From NCBI RefSeq assembly GCF_008329715.1, contig NZ_VTSR01000011.1:62001-126000 (forward strand): 64,000 nucleotides of DNA. The letters are read 5' to 3'. The notes below the pieces were generated by a model. It was not told the origin of the DNA. It worked only from the letters and a program-made list of their open reading frames with translations, and searched no databases. A program made the position numbers and the translations under genes. This document shows positions 9,340 through 18,672 of this stretch, piece after piece; the first letter of the stretch is position 1, and each line of letters begins with the position of its first letter. The stretch comes from Gimesia chilikensis. GTDB lineage: Bacteria > Planctomycetota > Planctomycetia > Planctomycetales > Planctomycetaceae.

Positions 9340-10590
9340 ATGAAAATCCTGTTCTTATCTAATGTGTTTCCGAATTCCCAGCACCCGGGAAAAGGGACGT
9401 TTAACGCTGCGATGATGCAGTCCCTGGGAGAACTTCACCAAACCCATGTGATCTCACCGGTCGCCTGGGTGGATGAGTGTTCTTCCCGGGTCAGGCAGCG
9501 GACTCGACTCGATCCCGACTGGCTGCCTTTTGAAGCGGCTAACGGATTGCGCGTTGATTATCCGCGGTTCTATTATCCACCAAAAATGTTGCACCAGCAT
9601 TACGGTCAGTTCCTGTACTGGTCGATCCGGCCGACTTTGAATCGGGCTATCGCCCGGTTCCAGCCGGACGTCATTCTGTCGTACTGGCTGCACCCGGATG
9701 GAGAAGTCGCCGTCAGGGCAGCCCTCGAACACGGAATTCCCGCAGTCGTCATGACGGGGGGCAGCGATGTCTTGCTGTTGACCCGGAATCGACATCGGCG
9801 GCGGGCGATTCAATCCGTCCTGCAGCAGTCGGATGCTGTGATCACAGTGAGCCAGGACATCGAAGCGGCGGTGCAAAAGCTGCAGATCCATCCTGAGAAG
9901 ATTCATACCATCTATCGGGGCGTGGATCGCAGCCGCTTCTGCCCCGGTGATCAACGGGCGGCCCGCGAGCGGCTGGGGCTCGATCCGGATCGCAAAGTAA
10001 TTGTCAGTGTGGGGCGACTGGAACCCGTGAAAGGACATACGGTTCTGCTGGAAGCCTGTAAGAAAATAAGTAAGCAGGGGCCTCCATTTACATGCTATGT
10101 TTTAGGTAACGGCTCATTACATTCCCGTTTGAGCCAGAAAGTAACAGAGTACGGATTAGACAAGTTTTTCCAGTTGCAGGGATCACAACCACAGTCCCGA
10201 CTGGCAGACTGGTATCGGGCCGCCGATGTCGTTGCCCTGCCCAGTCTTTCAGAGGGGGTACCCAATGTGCTGCTGGAAGCGATTTCCTGCGGAAGCCGTT
10301 TCGTGGCCAGTCGCGTGGGCGGGATTCCGGAGATCGCCGATCCCCTCCAGGATCGGCTGGTGACTCCGAACAATCCACAGCTGCTAGCAGACGCCCTGTC
10401 GGGCATGCTGGCGGTGCCTGCGATTCCGGAGCAACGGGTTTTCGAACCTTTGACCTGGCAGGAGTCCGCTGTGCAACTGAGTCAGATTTTGTCTGACTGC
10501 AGTACGCGGTATTCAGCCGGTCTAACGGAGCAGCAGAAATCGCGATCGTCTTACCGTCGTAACAACAGAAAACTCAGACAACCAGTTTGA
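9340..10590 (+). CDS. glycosyltransferase family 4 (group 1)
   Basis: This 416-aa GT-B enzyme starts with MKILFLSNVFPNSQHPGKGT, a common opening for group 1 glycosyltransferases. The acceptor domain includes SYWLHPDGEVAVRAA and VVMTGGSDVLLLTRNRHRRR. The linker VITVSQDIEAAV is followed by IYRGVDRSRFCPGD, VSVGRLEPVKGHTVLLEAC, and the EX7E region VALPSLSEGVPNVLLEAISC with VASRVGGIPEI. It is the second of three such enzymes in the operon and probably adds one sugar to the lipid-linked repeat unit; donor and linkage are unknown. The C-terminal ~25 residues are basic and low in conservation. Confidence 0.9.
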   Translation: MKILFLSNVFPNSQHPGKGTFNAAMMQSLGELHQTHVISPVAWVDECSSRVRQRTRLDPDWLPFEAANGLRVDYPRFYYPPKMLHQHYGQFLYWSIRPTLNRAIARFQPDVILSYWLHPDGEVAVRAALEHGIPAVVMTGGSDVLLLTRNRHRRRAIQSVLQQSDAVITVSQDIEAAVQKLQIHPEKIHTIYRGVDRSRFCPGDQRAARERLGLDPDRKVIVSVGRLEPVKGHTVLLEACKKISKQGPPFTCYVLGNGSLHSRLSQKVTEYGLDKFFQLQGSQPQSRLADWYRAADVVALPSLSEGVPNVLLEAISCGSRFVASRVGGIPEIADPLQDRLVTPNNPQLLADALSGMLAVPAIPEQRVFEPLTWQESAVQLSQILSDCSTRYSAGLTEQQKSRSSYRRNNRKLRQPV

Positions 10591-10599
10591 AATTCGAAC

Positions 10600-11334
10600 A
10601 TGAACCAGATTCGCCAGTTGATAAAGCGTTCGTTGACTGCAGTCGTCCCACGGCGACTGTATCTGGTTCAAGGTACGTCTCCCCATCCGGTTCTGTCCTC
10701 AGAGACACCAGCGGGTCCCCACTCGCAGGCTCCCGTACCGCTGGCGTTGACCTTTGATGATGGTCCGCATCCGGAGTACACCCCCCGCCTGCTGGATCTA
10801 CTGCTGCAGTATCAGCAACAGGCGACTTTTTTCGTGATCGGCGCCCAGGCACAACGTCACCCCGAGATCATCCAGCGGATGGTTCAGGAAGGTCACGAAA
10901 TCGGCAATCACACCCTGACTCACAGCGAGCCTGCACAGACGACAGCCAGACAGTTCCTGGCAGAGATCGATCAGACAGACCGGATTCTGAGTGATATCAC
11001 CGGCAGCATTCCGCGCCTGGTGCGGCCTCCCAAAGGAAAACTGTCCGCGGGCAAAATGCTGGGGCTCTGGCGGCGTCACAAAACCATCGTGCTCTGGGAT
11101 ACCGATCCGCGGGATTACCAGATGACCGAAAACTCACAAATCAACCAGTGGTGCGAACGCTTTCAACCGCAGGCAGGGAATTTCTGCCTGATGCACGACA
11201 ATCACCCCTACGCGATCGAAGCGGTACGTCAGCTTTCGGAACACACACAATATGATATCCGCTCCCTGGGAGTCAGCCACTGGCTTGCTTCCGGTACGAA
11301 ACCAGCGCCAGTCAAACAACGGGCTTCTGCCTGA
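10600..11334 (+). CDS. polysaccharide deacetylase (NodB homology domain)
   Basis: The 244-aa protein contains a complete NodB domain, the fold of carbohydrate esterase family 4. Motif 1 is LTFDDGPHPEYT with the catalytic and metal-binding aspartates, motif 2 is NHTLTHSEP with two metal-binding histidines, motif 3 is RPPKGKLS, motif 4 is LWDTDPRDY, and motif 5 is LMHDNH. The first ~50 residues are polar with no clear signal peptide, so it probably acts in the cytoplasm, perhaps on a lipid-linked N-acetylated sugar. It lies 9 bp after a GT4 gene and 25 bp before another transferase, so it is almost surely part of the exopolysaccharide pathway. Confidence 0.9.
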   Translation: MNQIRQLIKRSLTAVVPRRLYLVQGTSPHPVLSSETPAGPHSQAPVPLALTFDDGPHPEYTPRLLDLLLQYQQQATFFVIGAQAQRHPEIIQRMVQEGHEIGNHTLTHSEPAQTTARQFLAEIDQTDRILSDITGSIPRLVRPPKGKLSAGKMLGLWRRHKTIVLWDTDPRDYQMTENSQINQWCERFQPQAGNFCLMHDNHPYAIEAVRQLSEHTQYDIRSLGVSHWLASGTKPAPVKQRASA

Positions 11335-11359
11335 GTGTATACAAAGGAATTTCTGATAT

Positions 11360-12766
11360 ATGTCTACCATCCTCTCTCAACCTGTCGATCTGTCCGATTC
11401 GGGAGAACAGCCGCGTCCACAGGAGTCACGTAAGCGACTGCTGCTGGTGAGCTATCATTTCCCCCCGGTTGGCGGTGCCGGCGTACAGCGTCCCGTCAAG
11501 TTCGTGAAATACCTGAAGCAGTTTGGCTGGGATGTGAGCGTGCTGATGGCTGCCAACCCTTCGGTACCGGTATTCGATAACAGCCTGCTGGTCGATATTC
11601 CTGAAGGCACACATCTGGAAAAGGCACGGACCTGGGAACCGGACTACACACTCAAGAAGAATATGGCTCAGAAGCAGGAAGAGGCGCAAAAAGTGAGCCT
11701 GTCAGGTTCGCTCAAGTCATCCTGCAAAAAGGTGGTCAAAGCGGGTGCGGGAATGTTGCTGCAGCCCGATGCGCAGATCCTCTGGTATCCGAATGCACTC
11801 AAGGCCGGTAAGCGGCTGCTGAAGCGGGTCCCCCACGATGCCATCCTGGCAACCGCCCCGCCCTATTCGAACCTGATTCTGGCCAGCAAACTCAAAAAAA
11901 TATTCCATCTGCCCCTGATTTCAGATTTCCGTGACGAGTGGGATCTGAGCAGTAAGTACCTGGAAAATCATCAGCGGGACCGGATCTCGGATCTGATTCA
12001 GACCCGGTTACAGAAAAAAGTCATGCGTCACTCAGACGCGATTGTCGCTACCACGAAGGCCAGCACGCAGCGTCTGTTGGACCGGGCGGAGCAGTTTGGC
12101 GCCTCGCCTGTCGGACAGTGTATCTATAACGGCTACGATCCGGATGACTTTGACACGCCGCATGAGACGTCATCGACTTACACACCAGAGAGTGGCAGAA
12201 AGTTTCGGATTGTCTATACGGGAACACTCTGGAACCTGACCACGATTGAACCACTCGTGCGGGCGATTGAAGCCGTACATCAGTCACAACCTGCGATCCT
12301 GAAGCATCTGGAACTGCAGGTGATTGGGAGAAAGACACCCGAACAGCGGGAAATTCTGGATCGTCTGAACCAGACGGACTGCACATTGATTTGCGAAGAC
12401 TACTGTGCCCACCACGAAGCCTTGAAAAAGATGGCAGCCGCGGATGCACTCTGCCTGCTGCTCAGCGATGTGGAAGGCGCCGATCGCGTGGCACCGGCCA
12501 AGCTGTTTGAATACCTGGCAATCCAGCGGGAAATCCTGTCGATTACCCCTGAAGGAGAAACGGCGGGGATTCTGCAGGACTTCTGGCCGGAGGGGAATTT
12601 CCGTGCCAGCGAAACCGACAAACTCGCTCACTGGCTGATCAATCGCCTGAGTGGCCAAACGGTCTCACCGATGCCTCATCCGGAAAAACGGGAACAGTTC
12701 CAGCGGGAACACCAGGCTGGACAACTGGCGGAACTGTTAAACCAACTGGTCCATCACCGGATCTGA
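11360..12766 (+). CDS. glycosyltransferase, group 1/family 4-like
   Basis: This 468-aa protein opens with RKRLLLVSYHFPPVGGAGVQ and RPVKFVKYLKQFGWDVSVL, the characteristic start of a large group of bacterial GT4-like enzymes. The middle has SDFRDEWDLSSKYLENHQRD, DAIVATTKAST and CIYNGYDPDDFD. The C-terminal domain carries FRIVYTGTLWNLTTIEPLVR and ends with APAKLFEYLAIQREILSITP, where the usual EX7E is loosened to a KxFEY-type motif seen in this subgroup. It is longer than typical GT4 proteins because of an insertion after the first strand-helix unit. It should add a further sugar in the exopolysaccharide pathway; donor unknown. Confidence 0.85.
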   Translation: MSTILSQPVDLSDSGEQPRPQESRKRLLLVSYHFPPVGGAGVQRPVKFVKYLKQFGWDVSVLMAANPSVPVFDNSLLVDIPEGTHLEKARTWEPDYTLKKNMAQKQEEAQKVSLSGSLKSSCKKVVKAGAGMLLQPDAQILWYPNALKAGKRLLKRVPHDAILATAPPYSNLILASKLKKIFHLPLISDFRDEWDLSSKYLENHQRDRISDLIQTRLQKKVMRHSDAIVATTKASTQRLLDRAEQFGASPVGQCIYNGYDPDDFDTPHETSSTYTPESGRKFRIVYTGTLWNLTTIEPLVRAIEAVHQSQPAILKHLELQVIGRKTPEQREILDRLNQTDCTLICEDYCAHHEALKKMAAADALCLLLSDVEGADRVAPAKLFEYLAIQREILSITPEGETAGILQDFWPEGNFRASETDKLAHWLINRLSGQTVSPMPHPEKREQFQREHQAGQLAELLNQLVHHRI

Positions 12767-12792
12767 TTACTTCGAATCGAAATGGGCTGAAC

Positions 12793-13377
12793 ATGAAATT
12801 CTGGGAAGATCTCAAAGCAAAATCAGAATGGTGCTACGGCAGCGTGACTGCGCGGAGCCTGCTGAAAACGTGCCTGACAGACGGTACGATGGCGATGCTC
12901 TGGTACCGCCTGATGCAGTGGGCAAGTGCCTGGAAACTGGCGCCGCTGGCCATGATCTTCAATAAATGTAATGCGATCTTCTGCCAGTGCATCATTGGAC
13001 GCGGTGCGGATTTCGGTCGCCGTCTGGTGATCATCCACAGCCAGGGAATCGTGATTAACGGCTCCGTCAAGGCCGGTGATGACATCAAACTGGAACACCA
13101 GGTGACCATCGGCGCGGAACGCAACACCTCTCCTCGACTGGGATCGGACATCTTTATCGGTGCGGGAGCCAAGGTGATTGGTGCGGTTGAAATTGGCTCG
13201 CACTCGAAGATCGGGGCGAATGCGGTCGTCGTGAAAGACGTCGCAGCGCACACCACCGTCGGCGGGATTCCTGCAAAAGTGATTAAGGTTCATCAGCAGG
13301 CGGAACCTGTCAGCAGAACAGAAATCAATCAGGCCGAACTCCCCTACAAACAACATCAGCCAAAGGTGGCGCCATGA
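12793..13377 (+). CDS. serine acetyltransferase-like hexapeptide acyltransferase
   Basis: The 194-aa product has an N-terminal helical part and a left-handed beta-helix of hexapeptide repeats from about residue 70 on, with units such as IIGRGA, IHSQGIVINGSVKAG, VTIGAE, IFIGAGAKVIGAVEIG and KIGANAVVVKDVAAHTTVGG, closing with IPAKVIKVH. This is the pattern of the CysE/serine acetyltransferase branch, but it is shorter than CysE and sits in a glycan locus. The likely role is therefore CoA-dependent O- or N-acetylation of a sugar. Its last 4 bp (ATGA at 13374-13377) overlap the start of the GT2 gene, so the two are probably translationally coupled. Confidence 0.85.
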   Translation: MKFWEDLKAKSEWCYGSVTARSLLKTCLTDGTMAMLWYRLMQWASAWKLAPLAMIFNKCNAIFCQCIIGRGADFGRRLVIIHSQGIVINGSVKAGDDIKLEHQVTIGAERNTSPRLGSDIFIGAGAKVIGAVEIGSHSKIGANAVVVKDVAAHTTVGGIPAKVIKVHQQAEPVSRTEINQAELPYKQHQPKVAP

Positions 13378-14654
13378 TATCCACACTCTTCATCAGCCTC
13401 TTCTGGGGATCCGTCGCGTTGATCGCCTACGCCTATGTCGGCTATCCACTGCTGATCTGGTTGCTTTCACGGCATCATTCCCGACGTGCGGAACCATTAA
13501 CGAACAATCAGGGCGAAACGGCAACGACGGGGGAACTCCCCTTTGTGTCAATTATTATCGCCGCCTATCGGGAAGAGAATGTCATTCTCGATCGTTTGAA
13601 TAATCTTGCGCAGTTGGACTACCCTGCCGACAAACTTGAGGTGCTGATCGGCTGCGACGGGAACGAAGACCTGACCGGCGAACTGGTCACCATGTATGAC
13701 GATGACCGCGTGCGTCTGCTGCAATTCGAAGAACGGCGGGGCAAGTCATCGGTTTTAAATGACTGCGTGCCAGCGGCCCGTGGTGAAATCCTGGTCTTCT
13801 CTGATGCCAATACGCACATGGATCCACAGTGCCTCAAACAGCTGGTACGACACTTTGACGATGAAACCATCGGTGGTGTCTGCGGGCAGTTGATTCTCGA
13901 GGATTCGGAGACGGGAAAAAATGTGGACGGCCTGTATTGGAAATATGAAAACTTCCTGAAACAGTGTGAAACCAACCTCGGAGCCGTACTGGGCGTAAAC
14001 GGTGCACTGTATGCCTTACGCAAGTCGATCTACATGCCCATTCCACCAGAAACGATCATTGACGATTTCCTGATCGGGATGCGGGTCCATCTGATGGGCC
14101 GGCGCCTGATCTATGACGGCAGTGCTTTCGCGACCGAGGAATCTGCCACTTCGGTACAGGCAGAATTCAAGCGTCGTGTCCGCATCGGTACCGGCGGTTT
14201 CCAGAGTTTACGACACCTGAAGGGGCTGTTGAGTCCTCGATATGGATATATCGCTTTTGCATTCTGGTCACACAAACTGTTGCGCTGGTTCTGTCCGGTC
14301 TTCATGACCGTGGCGTTGCTGGCGAATCTGTGCCTGCTAAATCAGACACTCTACCAGGTCACCTTACTGGGCCAGGGACTGTTTTACCTGTCTGCCTTCC
14401 TGGGTATGAAACTCGCGAGTCGAGGGGGCGTGCTCCGTAAACTCTGTCGGGTTCCGGGCATGTTCGTGCAGATGAACCTGGCACTGGGAATTGGCCTGTT
14501 CCGCTGGCTCTTCACGCGACAGACCGGCACCTGGGAACGGACCGAACGCAGTGCCTCACGCGTGGTACCTGTCGATGAAGCGTTTCCCCTGGAACAGCAG
14601 AGCGACCTTGATCCGGAAACTTTTGAGAATCATATCCCCTCTCATCATTCATAA
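13374..14654 (+). CDS. membrane glycosyltransferase family 2
   Basis: This 426-aa protein has an N-terminal membrane segment (residues ~5-28), a GT-A domain and two or three C-terminal membrane segments, the arrangement of processive or polyprenyl-linked GT2 enzymes. Visible motifs are [46 protein letters not shown], the DXD-like [15 protein letters not shown], and the late [17 protein letters not shown], which stands where the Q/RXXRW motif of cellulose-synthase-like enzymes lies. It may build the backbone or add the first sugars at the membrane. It overlaps the hexapeptide acyltransferase gene by 4 bp and is followed by the next gene after 11 bp. Confidence 0.9.
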   Translation: MISTLFISLFWGSVALIAYAYVGYPLLIWLLSRHHSRRAEPLTNNQGETATTGELPFVSIIIAAYREENVILDRLNNLAQLDYPADKLEVLIGCDGNEDLTGELVTMYDDDRVRLLQFEERRGKSSVLNDCVPAARGEILVFSDANTHMDPQCLKQLVRHFDDETIGGVCGQLILEDSETGKNVDGLYWKYENFLKQCETNLGAVLGVNGALYALRKSIYMPIPPETIIDDFLIGMRVHLMGRRLIYDGSAFATEESATSVQAEFKRRVRIGTGGFQSLRHLKGLLSPRYGYIAFAFWSHKLLRWFCPVFMTVALLANLCLLNQTLYQVTLLGQGLFYLSAFLGMKLASRGGVLRKLCRVPGMFVQMNLALGIGLFRWLFTRQTGTWERTERSASRVVPVDEAFPLEQQSDLDPETFENHIPSHHS

Positions 14655-14665
14655 AGATATCTGTC

Positions 14666-15859
14666 ATGAATACATTTCTATTTGCCTGTATCGCAATGCT
14701 CAGCCTGCTGGTGATGGCGTGCGTCGGCTTCGTTTCCCTGGCGATTCGTGCCCGGAACATGCAGTACTGGCTGCCCGCTTATCTGTTTCAGAAGAAGCAG
14801 GATCGGCCGATTAGATTTACCCCGGAACAGCCCCGGCATATCTTCATCGCGGTTTGCGATCACTATGAACCGGAATGGGGTAATCCGCAGAAAGCGGAAG
14901 CGATCGCCCGCGTGGACCGCTGGTGTGAAGAATATCCGGCCCGCTTCTCGCGTTTCAGTGATTCGCGGGGACAGGTGCCTCAGCATACGTTCTTCTTTCC
15001 GCAGGATCAGTATCAGCCCGAGTACCTGGATCGCCTGGCGCGACTCTGCAAACAGGGATTCGGCGATGTAGAGATCCACCTGCACCACGACAATGACACG
15101 GCCGAGGGGTTGCGTCAGAAAATGAACGATTTTCGCAAGACCCTCTACGAACGACATGGACTGCTGCGCAAGGATCCTGAGACCGGCGAAATTCTCTACA
15201 GTTTCATTCATGGAAACTGGGCTCTATGTAACTCGCGTCCGGATGGTCGCTGGTGTGGGGTCGACAATGAAATCGATGTGCTGCTGGAGACAGGCTGCTA
15301 CGCCGACCTGACGATGCCTTCGGCTCCCAGTGACACCCAGACACGTATCATCAACAGCATCTATTATGCGAAGAATCAGCCTGGCAAGTGTAAATCACAC
15401 GATGCAGGAACGCTCGCGCACGTTGGTCAGACTCCCGAGCGTGACAGCCTGCTGATGATCCAGGGACCGTTGGGACTCGACTGGAATCAACGGAAATGGG
15501 GATTCATGCCCGGGATTGAGAACTCGGACCTGCACGGTGGTCGTCCGGCAACGATCTCACGTTTCCGGCACTGGCTGGCGGCAGATGTGCATGTGGCAGG
15601 ACGGCCTGACTGGACCTTTATCAAGCTGCACACCCATGGCGCCAAACCTGGTAATCTGGAGACTCTGCTGGGACCGGAAACGGAGGCGTTTCATGCAGAA
15701 TTGCGTCGCGAAGCCGCCCGGCATCCCGAGTGGAAATATTATTACGTGACCGCGTGGGAAATGGCAGCGCTGATTCACCAGGCGGAACAGGGATACACAA
15801 CGCCCGATTTTGAAGCGATTCATCCTGTTTCCCATCAGGAATCTGCTGTTCCGGTCTGA
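14666..15859 (+). CDS. conserved polysaccharide-deacetylase-like protein of unknown activity
   Basis: The 397-aa product has one N-terminal membrane anchor (residues ~3-25) followed by a soluble domain. That domain begins with [16 protein letters not shown] and has [20 protein letters not shown], then [74 protein letters not shown] and [14 protein letters not shown]. The Asp-His start, the HLHHDND segment and the late THGA segment suggest a metal-dependent deacetylase-like TIM barrel, but the standard TFDDGP and HxxxH motifs are absent. It is probably a membrane-anchored glycan-modifying enzyme. It is the last gene of the tight operon, 11 bp after the GT2 gene. The activity is not recognised. 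Confidence 0.65.
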   Translation: MNTFLFACIAMLSLLVMACVGFVSLAIRARNMQYWLPAYLFQKKQDRPIRFTPEQPRHIFIAVCDHYEPEWGNPQKAEAIARVDRWCEEYPARFSRFSDSRGQVPQHTFFFPQDQYQPEYLDRLARLCKQGFGDVEIHLHHDNDTAEGLRQKMNDFRKTLYERHGLLRKDPETGEILYSFIHGNWALCNSRPDGRWCGVDNEIDVLLETGCYADLTMPSAPSDTQTRIINSIYYAKNQPGKCKSHDAGTLAHVGQTPERDSLLMIQGPLGLDWNQRKWGFMPGIENSDLHGGRPATISRFRHWLAADVHVAGRPDWTFIKLHTHGAKPGNLETLLGPETEAFHAELRREAARHPEWKYYYVTAWEMAALIHQAEQGYTTPDFEAIHPVSHQESAVPV

Positions 15860-16178
15860 TAAAAAGTAGGGCAGGCACCCGTTTCGTTCTAGAATCCGGG
15901 CAGATTCGGATTGACCAGATTTTCGAGATTTGTCAATATCAGCGCCAGACGGTCAGTGATTCTCAACTGACGTGTCGTCCCCTGTTTTTATATCAGTTCT
16001 GCGGCTGACAACCGCGGTGACTGAAAATGAGTCCTTTCTCTGTTGTCTGACTTGAGTTACTACATACATCACCCCCTTCTTTGAGCATCCCTCAAGCGTA
16101 TTCTGCGGTGAAGTCGCTGCTGGCAGAATAACAACAGGATTTGATTCAGACTCATCATCGTTTCAAGGAGGAAACAAC
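15860..16178. other. intergenic region with strong ribosome binding site
   Basis: This 319-bp gap interrupts the otherwise tight exopolysaccharide operon. Its right end carries AAGGAGGAAACAAC directly before the ATG at 16179, the best Shine-Dalgarno sequence in the locus. The next gene therefore probably has its own promoter in this gap, though no clear -35/-10 pair was seen. No terminator-like hairpin with a T-run was found after 15859. Confidence 0.45.
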
Positions 16179-17180
16179 ATGAGTGTGATCTTAGTGCACA
16201 CAGGCGTATCTCATACGCGCATTGAATATAGTATCTGGGAAGCACTGAATCAGACCTGGCCTCATTCCTCCACGATTGCCCGTTTCGGAACCGGTTTTTC
16301 TCCGGATAAGGAAGTGGATGTTTCCCGGGCAAATCTGATCATCAGCACGAGCCTCGAAGCAGCCGCCTCGATCAAATGCCAGCACCACCAGTTGCATATG
16401 TGCTACCTGGAACCGATCGCCAGCAATCAGCAGCCCATCGATCACCAGCTGGTCAACTCACTAACTGAAGTGGAGTTCGTTGTACCGACCAAAACGCTTT
16501 TGAATCAGAACCGGGATCGTTTCACTTCATTTGTACGTCCTCCCGTTGATACTGATTTTTTCAGTTCCGGCTATGAAAGACGGAATGATTTCTATCTGCT
16601 GGTTGTCGACGGCCCCTGGACTGCGCAGGAACAACTGGCCGTCGATGCCTGTGTGGCTCTCAAACAGAGTCTGTCGATCATCGGGATTCCTGCAGAACAG
16701 GTCCCCGCTGCCGTTCACAATGAAGCTCAAGTGGAAATCATCGGTGCCATCGATGATCAGACTCTGCGAGATCAGTATCGGCTCTGCAAAGCAGTGATCT
16801 GCCCACGGGATGTTGACTTTGATCTGTCTGCCCAGGAAGCACAGAGCTGTGGTGCCCCGGTGGTGATCTTTGGAGGCTGTGAAGCAGCCCAGTCAGTCAT
16901 CTGCTTTGAGCAGCATGGACTGGGAAGTGGAATCCATTTCTCAGAACAGAGTCCCGCCTCACTGATCTCTGCGATGCGCGAGCTGGAGCTCCGTCCGCAG
17001 CGTTGCCAGTCCGTGATCGGCTGGTGCTGTGCAGCCCAGTTTTCGTACCAGCAGTTCCAGCTGAACTTCAACCAGGCAATTGCCAAAGAAATCGCCTACC
17101 GGATTCAGTGTGCTCAACGCCAGAGTCAGGCAGACGATCAACAGGATCAGGGGCCTGCCGAAGAGCGGGCTGCCGCTTAA
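16179..17180 (+). CDS. glycosyltransferase-like protein (GT-B)
   Basis: This 333-aa protein looks like a divergent group 1 glycosyltransferase. The N-terminal part has an ISTSLEAAASIKCQHH stretch and VEFVVPTKTLLNQNRDRF followed by FVRPPVDTDFFSSGYERR, matching the inter-domain linker of GT4 enzymes. The C-terminal part has VEIIGAIDDQTLRDQYRLCK, AVICPRDVDFDLSAQEAQSC and GAPVVIFGG, matching the donor-site E-rich region, with EX7E reduced to a single Glu before AQSCGAP. A strong AAGGAGG ribosome binding site precedes the ATG. It lies 319 bp beyond the main operon but on the same strand, and probably serves the same pathway. The tail after residue ~310 is Gln/Ala-rich. Confidence 0.65.
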   Translation: MSVILVHTGVSHTRIEYSIWEALNQTWPHSSTIARFGTGFSPDKEVDVSRANLIISTSLEAAASIKCQHHQLHMCYLEPIASNQQPIDHQLVNSLTEVEFVVPTKTLLNQNRDRFTSFVRPPVDTDFFSSGYERRNDFYLLVVDGPWTAQEQLAVDACVALKQSLSIIGIPAEQVPAAVHNEAQVEIIGAIDDQTLRDQYRLCKAVICPRDVDFDLSAQEAQSCGAPVVIFGGCEAAQSVICFEQHGLGSGIHFSEQSPASLISAMRELELRPQRCQSVIGWCCAAQFSYQQFQLNFNQAIAKEIAYRIQCAQRQSQADDQQDQGPAEERAAA

Positions 17181-17774
17181 ATCAGATTGCCTGACAAGGA
17201 TCTGGTGCAGAAAGTCAACCCTGAAAAGAAACACACTCCAGGTATTCTGCAGAACCTTTTCCTAATAGATATTTGAATCCGTTGCGCTAAGAACAACGGT
17301 TTCCTGGACGACTGCGGATACGGAGCTCTGTCAGGTCTGTTCCAGCTGCGGCATCCAGGCTGTCAGCAGGATTCTGTAGCAACATCGCATCCTATTCCTC
17401 TATTTTGCAACAGTTTACTAACGTCTGTTGCTAATGCAAAGATGTCGTTTGGCAATCCATTCTGAGCCTCCTTCTTTATAGTTTTGTGGCTTTCACGCCT
17501 ACATATTGGGGCTCATTGATGGCTGAACCAAACCCATAACCCCTATACCCCCTGCCCCTGCCTGTTTACATAACTGGATCTAGAGGGTTCATTCTTGGGC
17601 GAGTGTAACAGGTGGCTGCTCAGGTTCTGGATTGCCGATTTGCGGCAGCCGATATTCATAGGTAGATAGCGCAGCTGAAACACTCTCCCGCTTCAAGTGC
17701 AGCTTGAATCAAACTTGAATCAAATGGGTGTTCGAAATTACAACTCACTCGCCTCACAAGGATGTGTCAGGTTT
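17181..17774. other. long non-coding gap before the histidine kinase
   Basis: This 594-bp gap has no believable gene. It contains a dyad, GCAACAG (17407-17413) and CTGTTGC (17425-17431) with an 11-nt spacer, flanked by TTT and AAA on either side, and a C-rich stretch near 17540-17570. A GTG at 17697 would lengthen the downstream ORF by 26 residues without adding any recognised domain. The region may hold the kinase promoter. Confidence 0.35.
17407..17431. promoter_or_regulatory. 7-bp dyad, possible operator or hairpin
   Basis: GCAACAG at 17407-17413 is mirrored by CTGTTGC at 17425-17431 with 11 nt between. The two half-sites are about one helical turn and a half apart, which fits either a dimeric protein site or a small hairpin. 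It lies about 345 bp upstream of the histidine kinase ATG. There is no T-run, so it is not a standard terminator. Confidence 0.25.
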
Positions 17775-18560
17775 ATGACTCAGCAAACCGTCGAAAATCT
17801 TGAAGCCCGCGTCAAAGAGCTGGAAGCTCAAGTCCAGGATTATCAGAAGCAGCTCATTCAGGCACAGAAGATGAGCTCCGTGGGTGCCCTGGCTTCATCA
17901 ATCACGCATGAATTCAACAATATTCTCACGACCGTGATCAACTACGCGAAGCTGGGCCTGCGTCACAAAGAGGAAGAACGCCGGGACAAAGCGTTTACCA
18001 AGATTCTCTCCGCCGGTCAGCGGGCCGCCAAGATCACCACCGGCATGCTCTCGTATGCTCGCGGTAATGAGAGTCGCCAGGAACCGGTCGACCTGGTCGT
18101 GCTGGTCAAGAGCGTGATCGCCCTGGTGGAAAAAGACCTGACGATGAACCGCGTCAATCTGCATACTCATTTTGATGCTCAGCCGGAAGTCACGTTGAAT
18201 CCGAACCAGATCCAGCAGGTGCTTGTCAATCTGATCGTGAATGCCCGTCAGGCGATGCCCGGCGGCGGCAGACTCGATCTGGCGGTGCGAGTGAATGCGG
18301 AATCGAACCTGGCCGAGGTGATTGTGCGCGACAGCGGTTCTGGTATTCCGCCCGAGCAGCTGCACCATATCTTTGAACAGTTTTACACGACCAAAGAAGC
18401 AGACGAGAATGGTCAGGGAGGCACCGGACTGGGACTGTCACTGGCCAAAGAGGTCATGGAGGCCCATAACGGACGCATCCGTGTTGAGAGTGCCGTTGGT
18501 AAAGGGACTGCTTTCACACTGAAATTCCCACTCTCGGCAGCAGCCATCGAAGCGGCCTGA
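17775..18560 (+). CDS. soluble minimal histidine kinase
   Basis: This 261-aa protein is a bare sensor-kinase catalytic core. Residues ~5-32 form a coiled coil. The dimerisation helix has SSITHEFNNILTTVINYAKL with the phospho-accepting His45 followed by E-F-N-N, typical of the HPK4/NtrB-like group. The ATPase domain shows the N box NLIVNARQAM (residues 152-161), G1 DSGSG (186-190), F box IFEQFYTTK (199-207) and G2 GTGLGL (216-221). There is no membrane segment, PAS or GAF domain, so the signal must come from a partner or the coiled coil. No response regulator is next to it. The ATG at 17775 was chosen; GTG 17697 and ATG 17724 are in frame upstream. Confidence 0.88.
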   Translation: MTQQTVENLEARVKELEAQVQDYQKQLIQAQKMSSVGALASSITHEFNNILTTVINYAKLGLRHKEEERRDKAFTKILSAGQRAAKITTGMLSYARGNESRQEPVDLVVLVKSVIALVEKDLTMNRVNLHTHFDAQPEVTLNPNQIQQVLVNLIVNARQAMPGGGRLDLAVRVNAESNLAEVIVRDSGSGIPPEQLHHIFEQFYTTKEADENGQGGTGLGLSLAKEVMEAHNGRIRVESAVGKGTAFTLKFPLSAAAIEAA

Positions 18561-18624
18561 TTCGAGGCCTTTTCAGGCAACGGGCCATTCTGAGTCGGTC
18601 AATGGGATCCGAGTTTTTTGCCTG

Positions 18625-18654
18625 TTTCCATTGAATTTCATAAAGCGTTATAAT
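18625..18654 (+). promoter_or_regulatory. sigma-70-type promoter for tRNA-Leu
   Basis: A perfect TATAAT at 18649-18654 lies 18 bp before the tRNA 5' end. The hexamer TTTCCA at 18625-18630 matches the -35 consensus at four of six positions with an 18-bp spacer. Position and spacing fit a housekeeping promoter for the tRNA, but the -35 element is weak. Confidence 0.55.
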
Positions 18655-18672
18655 ATATACTCTTATTCTCAA

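Noticed and set aside
12793..13377. Cysteine-biosynthesis serine acetyltransferase (CysE)
   Set aside because: It belongs to the same fold family but is short, lies within a polysaccharide operon and overlaps a GT2 gene, so a sugar acetyltransferase role is more likely.
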